64,000 bases of DNA from Copromyces sp. CBS 386.78 (taxonomy: Eukaryota > Ascomycota > Sordariomycetes > Sordariales > Sordariaceae): contig MU839124.1 in the NCBI GenBank assembly GCA_030685235.1, positions 1 to 64,000 of the forward strand. Direction: 5' to 3'. This document shows, one piece after another, positions 1 to 11,080 of the stretch. The position numbers and the translations under genes were made by a program. The notes beneath the pieces were generated by a model, which worked only from the letters and a program-made list of their open reading frames with translations, was not told where the DNA came from and did not search any database. How positions within the stretch are numbered: the first letter of the stretch is position 1; every line of letters begins with the position of its first letter.

Positions 1-379
1 AATTTTTGGGGTGCATTAGTGTGCCTTGGCGCACGGGAAGGGTGGGGCTACGGTGCCGGAAGACATTCATTACGGTGCGAAAAGACATTCTCTTAGAAAT
101 ATCCGTTTTTACAACGGTTTATTTTAACTAATTATAAATCCGAAGTATAAGTCTATTCATAAAAGCTTTTTTTAAAATTTCGAAGGATTTTAGTACCGTT
201 CCTCTTATTCTTATCCCGCCGTTTTTTTAATTAATTTATATAATAGGCCGGCGATAATAGAGAAATATTTAATAAAATAACAGTAAAAGTTAGCGAAGTT
301 TAGAAAGCGCTAAAGCGACTTCTTAGAATTTAGAACTTCTTATATTGTAATTATAAAAACCTTTTCTAAATTTATTTCG

Positions 380-2470
380 AAATTACTTAGGGTAATAATA
401 AAATTCAAATACTTAATTCACTATATATAAAATTCGTACTTATTAATATCGATTAAGAATCCTACTTTAATTATCTTCTATAAAACTTCCCTAATATATT
501 CTTTATATTCTTCTTCGTTATCGGAATAAATTAAGACGTTATCGAAATAAGTAGTAATATAAACGTCGAAAATATTATATAAGACGTCGTTAATATAATT
601 TTCAAAAGTTCCTAATACGTTTTATAAATTAAAAAAATATATAATAGATTTATAAAAGTTAAAGCGGGTAATAAAGGCGGTAAACTATTTATACCCTTCT
701 TTAATATAAATCCTATTAAATATAATAATAATATTAAATTTTGTAAAGATCTTTACTTTATAAATTATATTAAAAGTCTTTTTAATTAGTAGTAGCGGAT
801 AATATATTTTTAATATAACGTTATTAATGCTATAGTAGTTTATATAAATACGAATTCCGCTTCCGGGTTTTTTAATTAATAAGAGGGGGAAAGCGGTTAC
901 TAATTATAACGGCCGGATAAATTTCTTCTTTAAATTATTATCGATCTATTTTTAATAACGATTACTTTTATAAGTAATATACGTCGTAGCCGTACGCTAG
1001 GAGGTTACTCTCCTAATTATAGTTCGATTTTATAATTGTACGAACGATAAGGAGGGATTTCCTCCGCTAGCGAGGGTAAAAAAGCGGCGACTTCGCTAAT
1101 ATATTTCCGTCCTTCGGAACGGTTTAAAATTTTAATAATTTCTTCTTTAGTTTTTAATAATTAGTTTACTTTATTAAGAAACTTCTTTATATCTTCTTTA
1201 TTAACCTTTACTAAATATATTTATTAGAAGATTTCTTTATATATAAGTATATTAGTTTTAAAATTTCTAATAAAGTTAATTATTTTAGCGAAGATTGTAG
1301 CCTTTCGGGTATTTTCTAAAATATAAATATTAATTATTTCGTTAATAAAATTATAAAACGCGGGGGGTAAACTTTTTTTATGTTTCCTTCTATCGCCTTT
1401 TATAATATTATTAATTATTTCTTCGGTCAAATCTAAATTTTAAAGATCCGTTATAGCCGCTAATTTTTCGATTTTAATATAGTTCGTAATATACAGTTAT
1501 AATTACTCCTTTTTATAAATAAAATTAAATATAGTTACTTTGAATGCCCTAATATTATTAAGGTTAAATTTATAATTAGGTTTATAAAAATAGCGGTATT
1601 AGGGGCGACTTACGCTAATTAAAATGCGGTAGTTACTTATACGTATATAAAGTTTATAAAGCGCGGGGTTCTTAATTTTAATAAGGAGAGCGGCGATGCT
1701 AGTAATAGCGATTTTAAATTTAGCCTTCCGGGCTACTAACGCTTTAATAGGGGCGGGGACCGTATAGTAGCCGGTTTTAAAATTGATTTTAAGTTTAATA
1801 ATAGTAGGAAGGAATTTAGGAACGAATACGGGTTCTAGAATAGGCTCCGTTGCAATTTTCTTAATTTTTTCTTTTTTAATAGTTAGAGGGCGAAATTGAG
1901 TTTTTTCTTTTTTAATAGTTAAAGAGGGAGATTCGGTCTTATCCTTTTTAATCGGCGGGATAAATATTTGGTAAATAAAGGTTACCGAAACCCGGTTGGT
2001 AAGGGTTTTAAGTACTACCATTTAGTATTTAGGGAGATCCGTTAGTAAATAGCGGTTTTAATAAATAGTATAATTAAAATATATATTATATTATTCGTAG
2101 TCGATTTTTGGCCAATAGTATTATATTTATAGGAAGCCTAAAATAATTAAGTATTTCTTAAAAATATTATAAATTAAAAAGGTAATAGTTTTTTTATAAT
2201 AACCGATTTAGAGTTTGGTTATTATTCCTTTAAAAATAATATTTTTAATTATTCCGTTAGTAAGAACGAGTTTTTTCGCTTTTAATAATCGGAAATAAGG
2301 AAAGTTATTTTTAATAATAAAGGAGCGATTAATAAATACGAAAGTAGAATAATTATTATTAATAAAAGTAATATAATAGTTTTTACGCGAATAAATTATA
2401 ATATAAAAGGATAAAAGTATTAAATTTAGGGAAGTAGAATTATTTAATAATTAAACTTTAATTTCTTCTA
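380..2470 (-). mobile_element. Degenerate Ty3/gypsy LTR retrotransposon, pol remnant (protease and reverse transcriptase)
   Basis: Read on the minus strand, 2470 to 2150 gives a degraded retroviral-type aspartic protease domain (segments such as STFVFINRSFIIKNNFP and KLVLTNGIIKN). A linker rich in Lys/Glu follows at 2021-1599. At about 1100-380 a reverse transcriptase can be followed: the SLAEEIPPYRSYNYKIEL segment that precedes RT in this family, then GSGIRIYINYYSIN, IYIKEGYKWFTAFITRF and, at about 549-520, YFDNVLIYS, which matches the Y-x-D-D catalytic box with the second Asp changed to Asn. The order protease then RT and the motif spacing identify Ty3/gypsy. RNase H and integrase would lie left of the window. 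Multiple stops and the lost catalytic Asp make it inactive. The G-to-A and C-to-T changes fit RIP. Confidence 0.8.
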
Positions 2471-2859
2471 AACCCTTTAATTTTATAGAATTTAAAATTC
2501 GTTTTTTAAATATAATCCGGCTAAACTTTTGTACATAATTGTATATAGAGGCTAAGCGTTTTTTTAATTATTATAATACTTTCTATTAACAGCGGGTTTA
2601 ATAGGGGTAATTAGGGTAGTTAAGGTAGTTAGAGCAGTATTAATAGCGCGGACCTATTTTTAATTACAACCCTTACTATAACTTTTATTTTTTAATTTTT
2701 TATTAGCGGAGTACTAGGGGCCTTAGGAATTATAGTTGACCGAAGCGGTATAATTGCGGGTAATATAATTAAACTTACTATAGTAATAGTAAAAGCTATT
2801 ATAAGAACGTTAATCGAAAATATTTTTGTAAATAAAAATTGCGAAATTAATAATATTTA

Positions 2860-4016
2860 AATCTATTTTATTACCGCTTTAATTAATAAGAATAATATCG
2901 GTAGAAAATTTAATATTAGAATAATTTTTACTATTATTATTATTATTACTATTACTATTAAAATTAAAGAAGTAATTTACTATTTTCTAATAATAATTTA
3001 CGTCTTTAAGGTTACCGGTAATATTGTAATATATTTCGAATTAACGTTTAAAATCGTTATTAAGGGGAAGGTTATAATAAATAAAAGCGTTACGGAAACA
3101 TTTATTAATTTTATTCCGGAAATAATAGATTTTTATTAAATTATTAAAATTATAGAAGTTTATTAAATTAGTTAATTTAAATTCGAAGTCTACGAAAAAT
3201 ATATTTTTTATATATAATTCTTATAAACGGCGGCTAATATTTATTTTGAAATTTACGTTTTAGAAATGAAAGATTAAATATTCTATAATTTTAATACTTA
3301 TCTTCTAATACTAATTTATTTTATCGGGGTTCGATTAAATTACGTTTAAATTATCCTAAATGCCAAATAAAATTTCGGGTCTTAAAAATATAGCAGTACG
3401 GATAATTTTAATATTTTTAGAAGAATAAAGAATAGCGTTATACTTTTATTAAAATTGGATACGAAAATACTAAATTTTAAAAATCTTATATTTACGAATA
3501 GGACTACTAATCTCCTTACTAATAAAAATAGGCGGGTTTTTTATCGTTTAGCGAAGAGAGGAGGATATAGCTATTTTTATAATTATATTATTAATAGAAG
3601 AAGAAGTTTATACTTTAAAGGTATTATATTCTACGAATAAAATATTATAAATAGATTTAAGGTTAATATAATTGAAGTTCTTTTAATCAAAATTAGATTA
3701 GGCGTTGTCGGCTATTTAGCGAGTAATTTTAAACTCCTTCTTAGAGCGTTCGAAATTATTAGTAACATTATTATAAAGTACGAAATTAATATAATAAAGG
3801 CGATTAAAAGGTACGATAATAGATTGGAAAGTAGGGTAATAAATAATAATAGCCGTATTTTCGAAGTGTTTATAAGGAATAAATAGGCTATTTTTTTAAT
3901 TAAGGCCTTTAAGGAAATTAATAAGGATTATATTTTTAAGAATTTCGAAAAGTACGGTACGGTAAATTGTAATATCGAATTTAATTTTAAGGGTTTTATT
4001 GAGGGCGGAGTATAGC
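2860..4016 (+). other. Unrecognised decayed reading frame in RIP block
   Basis: One plus-strand frame stays nearly open for about 1.15 kb, interrupted by roughly a dozen TAA/TAG codons that could be former Gln codons. The longest clean piece is at 3455-3640. No family could be recognised. The gypsy remnant lies in the opposite orientation, so this could be antisense to its decayed gag region, a separate repeat, or a chance effect of RIP-skewed composition. TGA stops are rare because TpG is depleted, which by itself lengthens open frames. Confidence 0.2.
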
Positions 4017-5482
4017 GAATTTAAATTGAAAACGTTAATTTTAGGAGTTGCGAAGTTAGGTAAATTATTGCTATTAGAATTATTATTTGGGGAGAAAAGG
4101 GCGGAATTACTATTGTTATAAGGTATAAGATAAAAGAGAAGTAATTGTTCGAAATAAAAGAGGGGTAAAGGTCTGCTATTAGGATTGTTTAATAAAAAAA
4201 AAAGTCCGTTATTAGGATTATTTAAAGTAATTGAAACGAGGCGATCCTTTATTTATTAAATAAAGAATACCTTCCTTTACATATTAGTAAAAGGAGGTTT
4301 AGGGTTTTAATTAGGCGATTATTATAATTACAATTGTTAATACTTGGAAGGGTATTGGGCTTAGCGATTCGTAACGAAGCGATCCCTATATACGCGCAAT
4401 TAAAAAATAATTGCGATAAAAAATAGGTTTACATTGTAAATATAATAGTTAAAAGGTATAATTAATTATTACGGGAAGAGGGCGAGAAGTTGAGTATAAA
4501 TATAAATATACGTAATTATACGAGGAAAGGAAAGGAAGAGAAGTGTAGAAGTATATTCGGGAGATAGGCTTTTATAGGATTCGAATTATAAACCTTAGTA
4601 AGTCTATAGCGGGAGGCCACAGCCAATTAACCGAGATGGTAATAGTAGTTTTAGAGAGCTATTGTTACTAGTATATGCAATATAGGCTAACCTTGTGATA
4701 CGTATAACTTAATATATTAAATAAAATTAATTTTATAATATTAATCTCTAACGGTTTCGGTTATTTATCGACTTAACATAATCTTTTTAATACTTAAGTC
4801 CGAAAAGGCTTTAACTTTAGTACGCTAATCCTATTTTTTGGTTATATAATTATAATAATCGTACTTATAAAAGAAATTATAAATCCGCGCCGCGCTAGAA
4901 AATTCTCGCTCCTAAGTTCTACGCTCGGCGGGGGTCTCCCCTTCGGGGGGTATACTCTAATAATTAACAATATTAGGTTCTTCTAAATCAATAGGCCAAA
5001 GCACGCGGTTTACTAGATCGATATACTTTTAAAGGCCGAAATCTTAGACTTAGGAAATAAAAGCATCTTCCTACGCGGGCCAATTCTTAGGTACGTTAAA
5101 TATAATACTATTATTAGATTTAGTCGTAGAAAATATTATTATTTCGGTTTTCGGGTTATTAAATCGCTAGCGATAGCTTTAAACGATTGAATCAATAAGA
5201 CTCTTAATTATAATAATATAGGTCTAAAAGTAGGAGGTTCAACGTAGCTGTATTCTATATTCTATTGTACTAATTTACATTTAGCTCGATATCTAATATT
5301 TAATATAAATCCCGCAACTGATCCGCTCCTCCGGAATCCCGTGACTGTGTACGTACATATCCCCTGCCGTCTGACAGTACAAGAGCTGTCTGCTATATAA
5401 TTGATTGCAGTGGCGTATTTTGTCTTTTTCTACAGAAACATCCTCTTGTCTCGCAATAATCTCCCATCAGTTACATTTGACC

Positions 5483-6819
5483 ATGTCAGGTTTTCTTTCA
5501 CACGTTCCCCTGGTCAACAGGCTGGTTGGTGGTGACGCGCCCAGAGCCATCGACGTTCCTCCCGTCGAAGTCCAAAGCATCGAGACCGACGCAGAGAAGC
5601 GACCGCGGACACTCAAACACCTTTTGCGGGCTAACCATGTGAACCACTCCATCTTGTATCATGACCTTCAGTATGACAACCATATGGCACATATCCTCTG
5701 CTCATCATATAAGCTGGGCGCCGAGGCACCGCAGCTGTATGACATCTATGAGGAGGAGTCCAAGACGTTGGAACCATGGAAGGACTCGCCTTCTGAGGTG
5801 TCCGAGGAAGACTGGAGGGATAACCTGGGTGACAGACAGTATCAGAGAGCCTATGTTGACTTCTTTGAGGACATGATGGTCATGAAGTACAAGTATGACT
5901 GGAAGCAGGTTATTGACGAGTTCATGTTTGGGGGCAAGCAGCCATTGATCAATGGTCTTATTTCCAGTCGTAAGTACTCAATTTCAACCTTCAAGGTCAT
6001 GGTTCATTCCGCTGACCAAGTCATGTAGTTGGCCATCCTCTCATCCACTTAGGCTATGCCTATGAGTTCGATAACAGAGAAGTTGCCATCGAAGCTCTAA
6101 GCTTGGCATCCTCAACATACAACTACTTGCACAAGTACATCGACGACTCATCGTACACCAAGAAGTCGTCCTTCACCTCCACCTCGCCATCTGAGCTCCT
6201 GAGCAAAGTAGCCAACGACAGCCGATTTGACGGCCTATTTGACGAGGCCAAATTCGAGAACGTCGACGCACTCTTCGAGAAGGCTGAGCCACTGGTGTTG
6301 GAGTACTGGAACGCTTGGGAACTGGCCAACCCCGGCGAGCAATTCCGCGAGTCCCAGGAAGCGGCAATCGAGCTCCTGGTAGCCTCTGTTCCACCCGGGG
6401 CGCATTCTTACAACTTCTTCCTTGTCCACGTATTGACGACGAGCCATGCCGTTCGAGTGCTGCTACCATTCGTACCAGTCAAGTTCCACGTCAATCTCGT
6501 GAGGCAATGGTGGCTCCTTACCCTCGCAGCCTACATTGCTGTGCTCCGCCCCAAGGTTGACCCGGATTATATCCCTCGGGATCTCAAGGGAAAGACCTGG
6601 AACTATGTTGAGGACAAGGCGCTGAACGGTCGGTTTGCGAAGGATGCTCATTATGTGAAAGGTTGGTTGCCCTCATGATACTTCTTGGTTCCGTTCACTT
6701 TGCTAACAAACACTACAGCGATTCGTTCAATCAGGGAGGCGGCAAGGACTTGGGGAGATGTCCATGACCGGTTCCTTGCAGCCGCGGTTCGGTTTGCGGA
6801 TGACTTCGAGGGATGGTAG
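5483..6819 (+). CDS. Questin oxidase-like protein (DUF4243 family)
   Basis: Three exons are inferred: 5483-5969, 6029-6661 and 6719-6819, giving about 406 residues, in the range usual for the questin oxidase-like family (Pfam PF14027). The ATG at 5483 sits in the good context ACCATGT. Intron 1 (5970-6028) has donor GTAAGT and a GCTGAC branch site; intron 2 (6662-6718) has a GCTAAC branch site. Splicing joins the family hallmark GHPLIHLGYAYEFDN just after intron 1. Known members include enzymes of fungal polyketide tailoring that perform oxidative ring cleavage, but many are uncharacterised, so the substrate here is unknown. No polyketide synthase or other cluster gene is present nearby, which argues against a biosynthetic cluster inside this window. 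The gene starts only about 190 bp from the edge of the RIP-mutated block, yet its codons look unmutated. Confidence 0.8.
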
Positions 6820-7276
6820 TTTGGAGGCTTATGAGTTTGAGGTTGGAGTTGGGCGATGGTTGGGCAAATTGCCGCAGATTATGCTGTGCATTATCTCTAC
6901 TGTTCACAAACCTTCATTGGACATTTTAATGATATAAATCAATCAAAATAATTCATCGTGTGGTGGTGAAGACGTTCTAGTTTCAAACGAGTGCTAAAAA
7001 TCGATTCATGAGGTTGCTCTGGGTGGTTCACATTGTCACAGGGTTAGGGTTGACCCAGCTCCAGTCTCCCTGTAAAATCGTGCGTTTGCGCTGGAAATCA
7101 CGGGCAGGGCTCTGCAGTTTAGGTCGCGGTAGCCTGTCGCGATTGCCTCAGTGATGATTTTCTGTTTGGGTTGGAACTTCGTCGCTTCAACAACCGCCTT
7201 TCTCTGCAAGACCTCTCTTTACATCGTGCCGTGCAATGTGACCAATGCCGTGTCGTACGCACCTGCGAAACTTGCA
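6820..7276. other. Intergenic, probable 3' end of the upstream gene and promoter of rad17
   Basis: No gene is seen. The stretch holds the transcript end of the questin oxidase-like gene and the rad17 promoter, with one telomere-like motif at 7041-7051. Confidence 0.6.
7041..7051 (+). promoter_or_regulatory. Telomere-like box GGGTTAGGGTT
   Basis: The sequence GGGTTAGGGTT lies about 225 bp upstream of the rad17 start. Double TTAGGG motifs are bound by Myb-type telobox factors (Tbf1, Teb1) in other fungi. A regulatory role here is inferred from position and recurrence only. Confidence 0.35.
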
Positions 7277-10156
7277 ATGGCGCCGGCTGCAAAGCGACGC
7301 AAACGGACCATTGTCGACGACTCTGACGATGCCGAAGACGAGAAGAAGCAGACGAATCAAAACAATCAAAACACCCTGAAGCGCTTCCTCATCGCGTCCC
7401 CCGTCGCAAACAAGTCCACCAAGCCAGACGATGACGACCTCCTAGAAGTAATACCGGAGTCTTCCAGTCCCGTTCGACCCGCTACGAGAAGTACCCGCGC
7501 TTCTGCAAAATCCCAACCTCCAGCTACATCGTCTTCCACCCTCCAGAGCCGACTGCCAAAAGCTGCCCCCAGGAGCCCAAGTGCAAGCCCAATCAAGTCA
7601 CGAACAAGAGCACAGAAGAAACTCAAAACAGAGGAGAATGGAAGACATGCGGACCTAAAGGCTCTCTTCTCGAAGCAAGCGGAAAGGAGTCAAGCGTCTG
7701 CGGCATCGGGCGTGAGCAGCAAAGATATTAGCGATTTTCTTGAGGATATCATCAGCGAGTCCGATGACGACATTGCTCTGTCCAGAACGGCAGCATCTAG
7801 CTTTGTCGGACTGCAAGCTCACAAGCGCTTCAGAGACAACTCCCAGGACACCTCTCAGGGAAGCTCGGTGTTCAGCACCCAGGCTAGCACGTTAAGCTCA
7901 ACCACGGGACAGCGGTTCTTGAAGCCGTCGAGGCCAGCCAGGCTAGCTGTTGCCCCAGCTCTACCAACCGATGACGATTCTCGACCGTGGTCTGAACGAT
8001 TTGCACCGACAAATCTGGAGGAGCTGGCGGTACACAAAAGGAAAGTGGGAGATGTGCGGAAATGGTTGGAGGACGTTATTGCTGGCCGGATGAGGCAACG
8101 CCTCCTAGTGCTGAAGGGTGCTGCTGGCACAGGCAAGACAACCACTCTGAAGCTCCTGGCCGAGGACATGCGCTGCGATGTTCTTGAATGGAGAAATCCA
8201 GCAAGTTCCTACGGTGATCCTCAGGGATGGCAGTCTGCGTCTTCGCAGTTTGAGGAGTTCTTGGGAAGAGGCGGAAAGTTTGGACAGCTGGACCTGGAAG
8301 GGGGGGACTCACCTCCACCGGCACCGGCGCCCACCACCAACACATCAAAGCAGGGCCGAAGGCTGATCCTGATTGAGGAATTTCCAAACACCTTCATGCG
8401 ATCATCCACCGCCTTGACAAACTTCAGGAACACCATTCTTGAGTTTTTGGCGGCGAATACCCCAGCACTTACAAACTTTGGGCAGGCAACCCCCGCAGAC
8501 TCGATTGTTCCAATAGTAATGGTAATATCCGAGACCCTGCTTACCACAACGTCTGCTTCCGCGGACAGTTTTACTGCACATCGGTTACTGGGTCCCGAGA
8601 TCCTGCGACACCCTGGGACGGGTGTCATCGAGTTTAACCCCATTGCGCCCTCTCTCCTTGCTAAAGCTTTGGAGCTGGTGGTAAAGAAGGAGGCTCGGAG
8701 GTCGGGCCGCCGAATGACGCCAGGACCACTGGTGCTCAAACGTCTTGGAGAAATTGGAGACATCCGAAATGCTATTGCTTCACTAGAGTTCCTCTGTGTC
8801 AAGGGCGACGATGACGCCGACTGGGGATCCAAGATTGCTTTCACGAAGACCAAAAAAGGTTCCAAGGATGCGGCGCTGACCAAGGGTGAGCAAGAAAGCC
8901 TCGAGTTGATATCCCAGCGGGAGGCAACCCTTGGTATCTTCCACGCGGTTGGAAAAGTGGTATACAACAAGAGGGACGAGAAGCCGTTTCCCCCGGGGTC
9001 TGAAGGTGCCAAAGCGGAGACGCTGCCCGACTACATGTCACACCTGTCCAGGCCGAAGAAATCCGAAGTCGCTGTTGACACGCTGATTGACGAGCTCGGT
9101 ACTGATACCCAGACCTTCATTGCGGCCTTGCACGAAAACTACGCCCTGTCGTGCGAGAGCAGTCCCCTCGACCCCAATTCCTCCCTAGACTACATGAACG
9201 GATGTCTCGACTACCTATCCGAAGCCGACCTTCTCTCTCCATCCTTCGACATCTTTTTCGGCGGAAGGGGAGCATTCGCCAGCGGAAACTACAGCGGCAA
9301 AGACTCGGGTAGCCATATACTTCGGCAGGACGAGATGGCATTCCAGGTCGCCGTTCGCGGCCTGCTATTCTCCTTGCCGTCTCCCGTAAAGCGGCAGACG
9401 CACCCCACGTCGGGTCGTGGGGGGGGAGGAGACGCGTTCAAGATGTTCTACCCGGCTTACCTCAAGCTGTGGAGAGCCAAAGAAGAGCTAGAAGGGTGTG
9501 TGGACATGTGGGCTACCAAGATGCTGAAGGGCGAGGACGGCACGACATTATTGCAGAGCAGCGGCGGCGCAACCATGAGTTTGACCAGCGGCGCGTCGGT
9601 GTTCCAGAGGCCATCTTCGACAGCAATCCCGAGCAACAACAACATGAGCAGCTGGACTGCTACAACACAAAGGCCTCCTCAATCAACTAGGCAACAAGAA
9701 CAGATCACCGCGCCAAGCAGCAGTTCCGCGCCGCCCCCTCTGCTGTCACTCGGCTCCTCCGCTCGACAAGAAATGGTCCTCGAGCGTCTGCCCTACATGG
9801 CACACATCGCCCGCGGTCGACGCTGCTCGTTCGGCTCCATGCGTATCAGGGACCTGGACAAGATCGTGTCATTCCAGGGTATCGGGCCACCCGGAACCGA
9901 GGAGTTGGACGAAGACGAAGCCGCAGGAGGAGCGGAGGAGGCTGGGGTGACTGAGAGTTGGGCTACGGATAAACCTGTGGAGGAAGCGGCGAGTCCCGCC
10001 GGGCGGAACAAGAGAGGGCTGGGTGCGATCCTTAGTCGGGCTGCTGCGGCCAGTAGGGGGCATGGTGCTGCTGGGCAGGGGCAGGAGGCGACTGCGGAGC
10101 TGGGTGGGATTCAGAGTTTGGTGTTGAGCGATGATGATATTGAGGATGATGATTGA
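7277..10156 (+). CDS. rad17: Rad17/Rad24-like checkpoint clamp loader ATPase
   Basis: A single uninterrupted frame of 959 residues. The start is taken at the ATG at 7277 (MAPAAKRRKRTIVDDSDD), which opens a basic nuclear-localisation-like segment; the frame is open further upstream but without ATG. A long Ser/Pro-rich N-terminal region precedes the phrase PWSERFAPTNLEELAVHKRKV, typical of RFC-like loaders. The Walker A motif GAAGTGKT is at residues 281-288, and the Walker B equivalent LILIEEFPN at about residue 362. The C-terminal third contains the conserved ERLPYMAHI and SFQGIG segments, and the protein ends in an acidic tail. Rad17 replaces Rfc1 in an RFC complex that loads the 9-1-1 clamp at damaged DNA and promotes ATR signalling. 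It converges on the endopolyphosphatase gene. The family assignment is strong; start choice is the main uncertainty. Confidence 0.9.
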   Translation: MAPAAKRRKRTIVDDSDDAEDEKKQTNQNNQNTLKRFLIASPVANKSTKPDDDDLLEVIPESSSPVRPATRSTRASAKSQPPATSSSTLQSRLPKAAPRSPSASPIKSRTRAQKKLKTEENGRHADLKALFSKQAERSQASAASGVSSKDISDFLEDIISESDDDIALSRTAASSFVGLQAHKRFRDNSQDTSQGSSVFSTQASTLSSTTGQRFLKPSRPARLAVAPALPTDDDSRPWSERFAPTNLEELAVHKRKVGDVRKWLEDVIAGRMRQRLLVLKGAAGTGKTTTLKLLAEDMRCDVLEWRNPASSYGDPQGWQSASSQFEEFLGRGGKFGQLDLEGGDSPPPAPAPTTNTSKQGRRLILIEEFPNTFMRSSTALTNFRNTILEFLAANTPALTNFGQATPADSIVPIVMVISETLLTTTSASADSFTAHRLLGPEILRHPGTGVIEFNPIAPSLLAKALELVVKKEARRSGRRMTPGPLVLKRLGEIGDIRNAIASLEFLCVKGDDDADWGSKIAFTKTKKGSKDAALTKGEQESLELISQREATLGIFHAVGKVVYNKRDEKPFPPGSEGAKAETLPDYMSHLSRPKKSEVAVDTLIDELGTDTQTFIAALHENYALSCESSPLDPNSSLDYMNGCLDYLSEADLLSPSFDIFFGGRGAFASGNYSGKDSGSHILRQDEMAFQVAVRGLLFSLPSPVKRQTHPTSGRGGGGDAFKMFYPAYLKLWRAKEELEGCVDMWATKMLKGEDGTTLLQSSGGATMSLTSGASVFQRPSSTAIPSNNNMSSWTATTQRPPQSTRQQEQITAPSSSSAPPPLLSLGSSARQEMVLERLPYMAHIARGRRCSFGSMRIRDLDKIVSFQGIGPPGTEELDEDEAAGGAEEAGVTESWATDKPVEEAASPAGRNKRGLGAILSRAAAASRGHGAAGQGQEATAELGGIQSLVLSDDDIEDDD

Positions 10157-11080
10157 TCTGATGAGTGGGAGGTGCGAGGTTGTGACCATGGCTGGCATGA
10201 GCGTTGCTTGTGACCTCAGGTTCAAGGGTGCATTGGGCCTCATTATTTGGTACAGCGATTAAAATAGGGCAGGTTGATGGTAGAAAGGGATCTAGGACCA
10301 TGTGACTGTGACTTGGGACGTAAACAGAGAAATACTAGGTCTAGACCTGCTCTTGATATTAGCGAGCAATAAGATGAAAGACAAACATGCTCTATATCGG
10401 GGACAATCCCACTACCCAGATGTGCGACTCGACAGGTGCATGACAAGCTAGAACGTGTGACTGGTTCATACTCCAGATGGTGAGACGTTCCAACTTCCAA
10501 AAAAACACCACGACGAAATTGACGATTCCCATGACAAGGGCAAAAGACGTGATAAGAAGAGAAGTACCGAACAACAACAACAATCGTTTCTTCTACAGTT
10601 TTTAGGACGCCTACTTGGCTACTATAGTTGCAAGTACGTAACCAATCCACAAGCAATGGGATCAACGAAGATAATACTGTACACTTCTTTCAATCACACT
10701 GCCATCCCTCAAATCAATCTGAAATCTAAAACAAATCCGCAAACAAAATCCAAGTGTTAATCAATGTCGAAAATCGTTCCCTCCGAAGATCTCGAGAAAC
10801 TTTGCCACGAAGCACGAGCCATTCAAATCACTTCTTCTTCTTCTCATAGTGCACCCTCAATTTGTAATCTACGTTGCTTGAAAAGACAGTGTCTCCATGT
10901 TTGGACATGAACCCAATGAACGTGGTATTTCCTTCTCTAAGCCTCAGAACCCGTCCGATGTTTTCCTGAACGCCTCATCCCTAATGCCCTCATCTATTGT
11001 TGCCTTGAATCCAAAAGAAACTCCAAATGCACCGTTATGCCCAAGCCAGAGTTAAACCAAGAATCAACAGCAACATGCGA
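10157..11080. other. Convergent intergenic region
   Basis: This 0.9 kb lies between the 3' ends of rad17 (plus) and the endopolyphosphatase gene (minus) and should hold both 3' untranslated regions. Only short low-quality frames are present and no gene is supported. Confidence 0.6.

Larger units (their letters stand above)
90..5290. repeat. RIP-mutated AT-rich repeat block
   Basis: From about position 90 to about 5290 the DNA is strongly AT-rich and almost lacks CpA and TpG, while CpG and TpA are frequent. This dinucleotide pattern is the known footprint of repeat-induced point mutation in ascomycetes, which converts C to T mainly at CpA in duplicated DNA. Long reading frames are broken mostly by TAA and TAG, as expected from mutated CAA and CAG codons. 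The first 90 bases and a patch near 4590-4690 keep normal CpA/TpG content. Only part of the block (about 380-2470) could be assigned to a transposon. From 2470 to 5290 no family was recognised; a gag gene and LTR of the same element are expected there but not proven. Confidence 0.85.

Noticed and set aside
4560..4650. tRNA gene on the minus strand
   Set aside because: A B-box-like stretch is present, but the acceptor stem and the T-stem do not pair, so it is not a functional tRNA; kept only as a low-interest remnant.
10243..10665. 140-codon minus-strand frame between rad17 and the endopolyphosphatase gene
   Set aside because: No family character; lies in probable 3' untranslated sequence of convergent genes.
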